Origin: Pseudomonas sp.
GTDB lineage: Bacteria; Pseudomonadota; Gammaproteobacteria; Pseudomonadales; Pseudomonadaceae
Direction of reading: 5' to 3'
NCBI GenBank assembly: GCA_029240955.1
Contig: JARDZH010000113.1
Coordinates: 1 to 6,555, forward strand
Length of the DNA: 6,555 bases
Shown here: in pieces, positions 1 through 5,195 of the stretch
Layout: every line of letters starts with the position of its first letter
Position numbering within the stretch: the first letter of the stretch is position 1
The notes under the pieces: generated by a model
Databases searched by the model: none
What the model was told of the DNA's origin: nothing
The model's input: only the letters and a program-made list of their open reading frames with translations
Program-made: the position numbers and the translations under genes

Positions 1-276
1 ATTCGATTTTTTCTGGTTGGCAGATGCGAACGACTGAAAGTGTGTTTTGCAAAGGCTGTGCCCGGTCGCGTTCAGGCAAGAAAATGTCGTGCCAGAGCGT
101 TTGCGCTCTCAAGACTTGCACCATGAGGGCACGCGCTATGGGCGATGGTGCGCAGAGGTGCGCCAGATTGGGGCGCGCAAGCGGCGCCGTTACAGAAACG
201 ATAAACATGTACCGCAGCCTCACGGCAGCTGCGACACACACTCGTCTGCTCATCCCGATTTTCTGCGCAGGTTTTT
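1..276. other. Upstream non-coding region / leader of the giant repeat gene
   Basis: I see no convincing gene here. Short open frames exist on both strands, but their predicted peptides are rich in Arg, Cys and Ser, lack recognisable motifs, and look like random GC-rich translation. In frame 2 the first 37 bases read FDFFWLADAND followed by TGA, which could be the tail of a gene entering from the left, but 11 codons cannot prove it. Two weak hairpins can be drawn: GGCGC/GCGCC at 172-188, and CGCAGC/GCTGCG at 213-233, the latter about 43 bases before the next start codon. No strong sigma-70 promoter stands out, so the promoter of the giant gene is either weak, activator-dependent or outside the window. 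Confidence 0.5.
267..271 (+). promoter_or_regulatory. Weak ribosome binding site of the giant repeat gene
   Basis: GCAGG ends five bases (all T) before the ATG at 277. It is only a partial Shine-Dalgarno match. The start is nevertheless well fixed: the frame has a TAA stop at 202-204 and no ATG, GTG or TTG between that stop and 277, and the first repeat unit begins only 22 residues after this ATG. Weak initiation would fit low expression. Confidence 0.4.
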
Positions 277-3200
277 ATGAATGATGTGTCTGGGCGTTCC
301 GGTCGCGCCGCAAGTTCTCCGAAAAAATTCAAATTGCCCCCCCTTGGCCCGGCGTTCCTGAGCGAAGAAGACGCCGCCTATTGGGTGCATACACGGATCC
401 CGCTCAACCCGGACAAAGAATACGGCAGCGTGATTCTGCGACGTCCCGACGGCAAGTTCCTGGCGACCTCACCCATCGCGGGCGAAGCCACAAGTTTCGA
501 ATTTGGCTCCATTCTCGAAAGCGGGGTGCTCGGCGAGCTGCGCCATCCCTTGGGCTACCGATGCATCGCCAGCGTACACAGCCATCCGCCACTGCATGAC
601 GAGTTCCGCAATGGCAATCCGCGTCAGGATGAAATGCTGCTCAGGTTGTTCATCAGTTTCTATTCTGCAGGCGACTTTCTGGGTGATGTGTCAGCGCGGG
701 ATTTTTTCCGTAGCGCCTATCTTTCCGGCCCTGACGGCAGCCTGCTCAAATATGTGTCGAGCGGCTCCCCGGAGGAGCGCGCATACGTCCTCTGGCATCA
801 GTCCGGCGCGCCGTCCGGTCGGCCTCCAGCGATCAACGATGTGATGGGGCTGATCAACAAACTGGCGACGGTCGGCGAGCTCAAGGTCATTGTGTCGAAT
901 GCCGATTGGGGGCACTCGGTGGGGCGGGTACCTGCGGACTGGAAGGCCGGCACGCCTTTTTCGACCGGGACAATCACCGAAATGCCGTTGATGACCCGGG
1001 TCTGCGTCAATCCTGAACGCGCCGTGCTGGCGGCATTGAAATCCCGTGGCGCACAGAGGTCGGGATTGCTGCTGAAGAAAAGCACGAGCGAGGAGTATGT
1101 AGCGACCCACGCGCGCGCTGCACAAGCGACATCCTGGGATCCTGCAAAGGTTTTTCCCGAAGCTGGCGATGGTCAGTTGCGATTGCCGCGAGGCTACGTG
1201 CTCGAAGGTTTTTACTTCGCATCGCGGCCCGATCCGGCGCGAGCGCCCGCGACCGAGCAATGGCTGGCAGAGAACTTTTTTGCGCCGCAGGACGTGGCGC
1301 TGGCGATCGCCCGTCGGCGCCGCGCATTACCTCTGGCGGCGCCGGGCAAGCCTCTTTCGCTGTACATGCAGGCAAGGGACACCGCCATGTTGAAGTACAC
1401 CTTCAGCGGCAGTCAGGTCGAAGCGGCCTTCAGTCAGGAGCATCCCGACGGAACCGTCAGCGATGGCGGCATCGAGGCGAGACTGTCGAGCGGAACACTT
1501 CGACCACGCGAATTCGTGTCGATGCTGATCATCGCCGGCAGGCTGCAAGTGCTACGCGGCAGTGCCTTGTGGTCTCGCCTCGGGGTGCTGGATCTGCAAT
1601 GGACGCCGTATCCGGATTTCACCTGGCCAGTGTTGAGCCGGGAATTTCTGACGTCCGATGATGCCGCGCGTTATGCCCATCAAGCGGTCGGCAATCGCCG
1701 CGACCGGCAATTTGCGGGCTACATTTTCCAATGCAGCAATCAACGCTTCGTGGTCACCGAACCGCTGCCAGGCGATATCGATGTGCTCGGCCAGGGGCGG
1801 CTTTATCCCCACGACAACCAAGGACGGGCCATTTTTCCGGATGATCATCGCCTGCACGCGCGCTATGTGTCCCATGTTGCCGTGTCGCAACTGGAACCGG
1901 TGGAGGTCGATTATCTGCAATGGACCCCGCACGAAGCCGTGCTCAGTCTGCAGATGCTCAGTGTCGAGGAAGTCCGGCGGGTGCTGCTTGATGAGATTGT
2001 CCTGTATGTATCGGCCGCTGCGGACAGTCTGCTGCGCTTTGAGGCCGACGGTTCAGCGCCCGCTGCGGAACTGGGCAGGCGTCTGGGAACCAGCCGGCAT
2101 CCCGGTGCCCTCGCCACGGAACTGGGCAATGGCAGCAAGCGGCCGCAGGATTTTATCCGTGAGCAAGCGGCGGCCGGTCGGCTGACCAGCCTGGTCGATA
2201 ACCCATTGTGGGGCTATCGCGGCCGGATCGCCTCGACCTGGTCGGTGCGTGAAGCGCCGCCCGCGCCCGACGCGCCGGTCTGGCCGGTGATTCATCCGTT
2301 TTCCCCGGACTACCCTGTGCTTCCAACGCCGGTATTGCCTGGGCTGACCCCGCCAGCGATCGCCGCGCCTCAGTTGATGCTGCCATTGCCGTTGCCGTGG
2401 CGCCGACCGGAAACGGTGGCCTACGGTGCGGTGTTCGCTTCAGCCGACGAGGTGGCACAGAGTCAGCATGAACGCGCCAGGCATTGGCAAGAGCAGGTCA
2501 ACGCCTGCTTCGGGTTCATCCTCAAACACCGGCAAAATGAAGAGTACGTTGCCACGGAGCTGATTCCCGTCAGCGATGGGCAGAGCAGTCTGTTTCAACT
2601 CAACAGCCTGTTTGCCGCGCGAAGATCGGAGCCGTGGTATCAGTTTCCCGAGGGCTTCGATCTGTACGCCAGCTGGTATTCGCACCGTCGTTCAGATGAC
2701 CCGAGGAAAACGCCGGATGACTGGCTCAACCATTACTTCATCTCGCCGGACAATCTCACCACCTCGATGTATTACGGACGTCGGCGTCCGGTTGTGGCGT
2801 CGCAGCTTCCGGTAGCCCTCTATATCGCAACGTGCGACGGTGCGCTGTTGAAATATGCGAGAAGCCCGTCCAGCAAACTCTTTTATGACGCCACGTCGCA
2901 GAGCACGCTCGACACGATCAAGAGCGATCTGGCGTCCGGACACTTGGTGCCTAGCGATTTCGTCCACGAGGTGACCAACAGTGGCGAACTCTCGGTGATG
3001 CATGCTGGCTTGTGCTGGGACCGAACGGGGCTCGTCGGGGTGACCTGGCAGCCATACGCACACCTGCAGCGGCGCTGGCTGGGGCCGGTTTTTCTGACGG
3101 CTGACGATGCTGCCATGCATGCTGCAACCCTGCTCGCTGCAGTGAGCGACCGGGTGTTCGGCGGGGTAATCCTGGAGACGGCCGACAAGCGCTTCGTGGC

Positions 3201-5133
3201 GACTGCGCCGATTGAAGTCAGCCGTGAAGATTTCGACCTTTTCGAAATCTGCCCTGAGGAAAGCCGGACCTATGGATTTTTTCCGCTCGGTTGCCACATC
3301 GTGGCGCGCTATCGGTCGCGCGCCGTCCGAGAGGCCTCGCTGGTGCTGTCGCGCGTCCAGAAACAGATCTACCTGAACATGTTTACCGTCGATGTGCTGG
3401 AGTCGGCCTTCAACAAACGCGGGGTGAGGGAGGAATATCGGGTTACGGCAGACGGCTCGCTGGTTGCTTACAAACCGGCGTCCTTGCTTGAATTTCTCTT
3501 TGCTCCGGACGGTTCAGTGCTCAGGTATCAGCCGCAGGCCGAACTGTTTTCGCAGTTGCTTGGCCAGGGCGACCGGTTCGCGGCCGTCGATGCGAAAGCG
3601 ATCAAGCAGGGCTTGCGCAGCAGACATCTGCAGCCCGTTGAATGGATCAATGCCCTGGCCAAGGGCGGGCATCTGCAAGTGATCAAGGGCAGCGAGATCT
3701 GGGGGTTGCCGCGACAGGTATCGGTGTGGGCACCTTTTTCCGAAGATCTGTTGCCGGCCAGAGAGTATGACAAGGCCTTGAGCAAGCCGCTCTGCAGTGC
3801 ACTGTTCGTGCAGGCAGACGCTGCCGCCCAATATGTTCATGACGCGTCCGTCAGCAGGGATACCCAGACTTTCGGCTACCTTTTGCGCAACCAGCAAGGC
3901 GTATGCCTCGCCACCTTGCCGGTCGAAGTTCAGGGCTCGGCGCTGGCCCTTGATCGCGTGTTCGAAAACGGTGAGCTGATTTCGGGCTTTGCGCTCGACG
4001 CGATTTATCTGCGGGCACCGCTACCGCCACTGGGCGCGCGATCCGGCGACGTGCGCGAGGTCTTTCTGCTGCCCAATGATGTTCTGTCAGTCTGCGTTCG
4101 AGCCAATACCCCACAGGGTTATCGGCCGATCTACTTCTCATGCGCCGACGGGGCGTTGTTGAAACTGCAACTGCATGCCTTCGAGCCGGGCGAGTTCTAC
4201 GACCGCCGCGGGCAGATCGAGCTGCGCCCCAATGCATTTGTCTCTGCGGTACAAGCCGCCAACGATGAGCGAGACATCGCCAAAGGCTCGTTCGACTTTC
4301 CTGCATATATCCGCCGAATGGCAGCTGCGGGCCGGCTCGAGGTGATCCAGAGCAGTGAGTACTGGTCCAGACATGGCCTGGTGGATGACAGTTGGCAGCC
4401 GCGCCAGGCCGATGTCAGCGCTGAGCAGCGCTGGCGAGAAAATCCCGTCCCGGCACTCGGCCCGGTTTTCCATCACCCCGACGACGCTGCACGCTATGCA
4501 CAGCAGCGAGCGGCCGAGGCCACTCTCGACGTCGGTTACGAGAGTGCAATTCTGGCGCCAGCGGTCGCCAGTCAATTTGTACCGCTCGAACCCATCGCCT
4601 GGTCCGCGCAGGATCCGAGCCCGCTGGCGCGGATATTCCGGAAGTCGACGGACTCTTCGGTGAGTTGGCAGCACCCGGCGCCGCGTTATCCCGATGGTTA
4701 CCATCCGATCGCCGCTCATCAGATGCACCTTTCAGGCAACACCACTCTGGTGCCGGACGCAGAGGGAATCAGAGCCAATTTCGCGACGCCAGAGCTCGTA
4801 TACGCCCATTCCCACGACCTGAAAAACAGGGGCTTCGATATTCGGCATTATTTCTATTCGACGCCGCACAATGTCCTGCTCAAATACACGCCTTCCTATT
4901 CGGCTGCCGAGCGTGATCTGCTGTTGACCCGGTCGGTGTTTTTCGAGAACGGCCGATGGACCAGCCACCTGAGTCCGGGCGAATTCGTTTCCCGGCTTAT
5001 GGCGCTGGGCGAGTTCCGGGTGTTGGTCGCCGGTTACTACTGGGCTCAGACCGGGCGCATGGGACGTGCCTGGAAGGTGCAGCGCAAGCAGCCATCGTCG
5101 CCAGGCACGGTGCGCATCCGCGACGAGTTGTAA
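277..5133 (+). CDS. Giant seven-repeat DUF4329-like (JAMM-related) protein, function unknown
   Basis: This 1618-residue protein has no evident signal peptide or membrane segment, so it looks soluble. After a basic, disordered-looking N-terminus (1-22) come seven divergent units at about 23-239, 240-448, 449-658, 713-932, 933-1169, 1170-1389 and 1390-1618, with a proline-rich hinge at 659-712. A typical unit has a head like LGPVFLTADDAARYA, a strand pair ending near FVAT.P, a GY..IA.[YV]HSH-like region, a strand like DGALLKY, and a tail with G[RE]L.V, then W, G and W. The HSHP and later S-x-x-D of unit 1 recall the JAB/JAMM metal-binding fold; I link it to DUF4329, a family known from Rhs-type toxin tips and Pseudomonas proteins, from memory. 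Whether it is an enzyme, an effector or a structural repeat protein cannot be told. No immunity, chaperone or secretion gene adjoins it here. The frame is uninterrupted, so the gene is probably under selection. Confidence 0.9.
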   Translation: MNDVSGRSGRAASSPKKFKLPPLGPAFLSEEDAAYWVHTRIPLNPDKEYGSVILRRPDGKFLATSPIAGEATSFEFGSILESGVLGELRHPLGYRCIASVHSHPPLHDEFRNGNPRQDEMLLRLFISFYSAGDFLGDVSARDFFRSAYLSGPDGSLLKYVSSGSPEERAYVLWHQSGAPSGRPPAINDVMGLINKLATVGELKVIVSNADWGHSVGRVPADWKAGTPFSTGTITEMPLMTRVCVNPERAVLAALKSRGAQRSGLLLKKSTSEEYVATHARAAQATSWDPAKVFPEAGDGQLRLPRGYVLEGFYFASRPDPARAPATEQWLAENFFAPQDVALAIARRRRALPLAAPGKPLSLYMQARDTAMLKYTFSGSQVEAAFSQEHPDGTVSDGGIEARLSSGTLRPREFVSMLIIAGRLQVLRGSALWSRLGVLDLQWTPYPDFTWPVLSREFLTSDDAARYAHQAVGNRRDRQFAGYIFQCSNQRFVVTEPLPGDIDVLGQGRLYPHDNQGRAIFPDDHRLHARYVSHVAVSQLEPVEVDYLQWTPHEAVLSLQMLSVEEVRRVLLDEIVLYVSAAADSLLRFEADGSAPAAELGRRLGTSRHPGALATELGNGSKRPQDFIREQAAAGRLTSLVDNPLWGYRGRIASTWSVREAPPAPDAPVWPVIHPFSPDYPVLPTPVLPGLTPPAIAAPQLMLPLPLPWRRPETVAYGAVFASADEVAQSQHERARHWQEQVNACFGFILKHRQNEEYVATELIPVSDGQSSLFQLNSLFAARRSEPWYQFPEGFDLYASWYSHRRSDDPRKTPDDWLNHYFISPDNLTTSMYYGRRRPVVASQLPVALYIATCDGALLKYARSPSSKLFYDATSQSTLDTIKSDLASGHLVPSDFVHEVTNSGELSVMHAGLCWDRTGLVGVTWQPYAHLQRRWLGPVFLTADDAAMHAATLLAAVSDRVFGGVILETADKRFVATAPIEVSREDFDLFEICPEESRTYGFFPLGCHIVARYRSRAVREASLVLSRVQKQIYLNMFTVDVLESAFNKRGVREEYRVTADGSLVAYKPASLLEFLFAPDGSVLRYQPQAELFSQLLGQGDRFAAVDAKAIKQGLRSRHLQPVEWINALAKGGHLQVIKGSEIWGLPRQVSVWAPFSEDLLPAREYDKALSKPLCSALFVQADAAAQYVHDASVSRDTQTFGYLLRNQQGVCLATLPVEVQGSALALDRVFENGELISGFALDAIYLRAPLPPLGARSGDVREVFLLPNDVLSVCVRANTPQGYRPIYFSCADGALLKLQLHAFEPGEFYDRRGQIELRPNAFVSAVQAANDERDIAKGSFDFPAYIRRMAAAGRLEVIQSSEYWSRHGLVDDSWQPRQADVSAEQRWRENPVPALGPVFHHPDDAARYAQQRAAEATLDVGYESAILAPAVASQFVPLEPIAWSAQDPSPLARIFRKSTDSSVSWQHPAPRYPDGYHPIAAHQMHLSGNTTLVPDAEGIRANFATPELVYAHSHDLKNRGFDIRHYFYSTPHNVLLKYTPSYSAAERDLLLTRSVFFENGRWTSHLSPGEFVSRLMALGEFRVLVAGYYWAQTGRMGRAWKVQRKQPSSPGTVRIRDEL
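343..993 (+). repeat. Repeat unit 1 (residues 23-239), JAMM-like motif intact
   Basis: The head is LGPAFLSEEDAAYWVH (23-38). E48 opens the strand EYGSVILRRPDGKFLATSP. H101-S-H103-P follows GYRCIASV, and S130-A-G-D133 follows after 26 residues. The core ends with GPDGSLLKY (151-159), and the tail has G200-E-L, W211 and W222. This is the only unit with Glu, H-x-H and S-x-x-D all present, the pattern that binds catalytic zinc in JAMM proteases. The H-x-H to S spacing is longer than the seven residues of classical deubiquitinating JAMM enzymes. Confidence 0.7.
994..1620 (+). repeat. Repeat unit 2 (residues 240-448), ligands largely lost
   Basis: The head is eroded (TRVCVNPERAVLAAL). The strand ending EEYVAT (272-277) and the GY element are kept. 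The H-x-H site has become A315-S-R317-P, and S-x-x-D has become A336-P-Q-D339. The core strand is TAMLKY (369-374) and the tail is clear: AGRLQVLRGS, W432, G436, W442-T-P. The stretch R317 to F335 resembles unit 4 more than any other unit. Confidence 0.65.
1621..2250 (+). repeat. Repeat unit 3 (residues 449-658), ligands lost
   Basis: The head is clear (FLTSDDAARYAHQ, 457-469), followed by AGYIFQCSNQRFVVTEPL. The H-x-H site reads V531-S-H533 and the S-x-x-D site T550-P-H-E553. The core strand is DSLLRF (583-588) and the tail AAGRLTSL with W645 and W655. The unit is followed directly by the proline-rich hinge. Confidence 0.6.
2251..2412 (+). other. Proline-rich interdomain hinge (residues 659-712)
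   Basis: About 18 of the 54 residues are proline, with a run of X-Pro steps ending in LPLPLPW. It contains none of the repeat motifs. It splits the protein into a three-unit N-terminal arm and a four-unit C-terminal arm; all other units abut almost directly. A flexible or extended linker is the natural reading. Confidence 0.7.
2413..3072 (+). repeat. Repeat unit 4 (residues 713-932), partly conserved site
   Basis: The head is GAVFASADEVAQSQH (717-731), followed by FGFILKHRQNEEYVATELIP. The metal site reads Y801-S-H803 and S823-P-D-N826, so the second His and the Ser survive but the first His and the Asp do not. The core strand is DGALLKY (854-860); the tail has SGELSV, W914, G918 and W924-Q-P-Y. 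Confidence 0.65.
3073..3783 (+). repeat. Repeat unit 5 (residues 933-1169), longest unit
   Basis: The head is nearly consensus (LGPVFLTADDAAMHA, 935-949), then FGGVILETADKRFVATAPI. The H-x-H site is R1013-S-R1015; an Asp (D1039) lies near the S-x-x-D position. It is about 20 residues longer than most units because the core strand appears twice, as TADGSLVAY (1057-1065) and APDGSVLRY (1076-1084). The tail has GGHLQVIKGS, W1142 and W1151. Confidence 0.65.
3784..4443 (+). repeat. Repeat unit 6 (residues 1170-1389), ligands lost
   Basis: The head is ALFVQADAAAQYVH, then FGYLLRNQQGVCLATLPVEV. The H-x-H site has become L1245-R-A1247-P and S-x-x-D has become L1265-P-N-D1268, keeping only the Asp. 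The core strand is DGALLKL (1291-1297). A longer linker (about 1298-1345) precedes the tail AAAGRLEVIQSS with W1363. Confidence 0.6.
4444..5130 (+). repeat. Repeat unit 7 (residues 1390-1618), C-terminal copy
   Basis: The head is LGPVFHHPDDAARYAQ (1394-1409), very close to units 1 and 5. The usual FVAT strand is degraded. GYHPIAAHQMH aligns with the GYRCIASVHSH of unit 1, giving Q1482-M-H1484, and S-x-x-D becomes A1503-T-P-E1506. The core strand is NVLLKY (1532-1537); the tail has LGEFRVL, W1589, G1593 and W1599. About 19 residues of basic, polar tail follow to the stop. Confidence 0.6.
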
Positions 5134-5153
5134 TTCGCCGCGGCTGGCTCCGG

Positions 5154-5181
5154 GGAGCGTGCCGCTATTGGCGGCCGCTCC
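5154..5181. terminator. Convergent intergenic hairpin, possible bidirectional terminator
   Basis: GGAGCG (5154-5159), a bulged T, then GCCGC (5161-5165) pair with GCGGC (5171-5175) and CGCTCC (5176-5181) around a TATTG loop, giving 11 pairs. It lies 21 bases after the stop of the giant gene and 15 bases beyond the stop of the PepSY-TM gene on the other strand. No T tract follows on either strand, so it is not a textbook intrinsic terminator; it may still end or protect both transcripts. Confidence 0.5.
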
Positions 5182-5195
5182 TCATGGCGCATCGC

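Noticed and set aside
75..94. Sigma-54-like site on the - strand (TGGCACG, then TTTCT)
   Set aside because: The -24 element is good, but the -12 element lacks the near-invariant G of GC, and no leftward gene is visible in the window.
116..196. Candidate sigma-70 promoters: TTGCAC with TATGGG (15-base spacing), and TTGGGG with TACAGA (17-base spacing)
   Set aside because: Both have only about half-matching -10 boxes or poor spacing; such matches are expected by chance.
47..280. 77-codon frame starting at TTG whose TGA overlaps the giant gene's ATG as ATGA
   Set aside because: The ATGA overlap looks like translational coupling, but the start is TTG without a clear ribosome site, and the peptide is Arg/His-rich with no motif, as expected from chance GC-rich sequence.
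24..284. 86-codon frame on the + strand overlapping the giant gene's start
   Set aside because: Its composition is Cys/Arg/Ser/Thr-rich with no domain, and it overlaps the better supported start at 277.
691..1260. 189-codon open frame on the - strand inside the giant gene
   Set aside because: It is an antisense shadow of a high-GC coding region; the peptide is Arg-rich with no motif, while the + strand frame carries the repeat motifs.
2692..3297. 201-codon open frame on the - strand inside units 4 and 5
   Set aside because: It is again a shadow: long antisense frames are common in GC-rich genes, and the + strand is clearly the coding one here.
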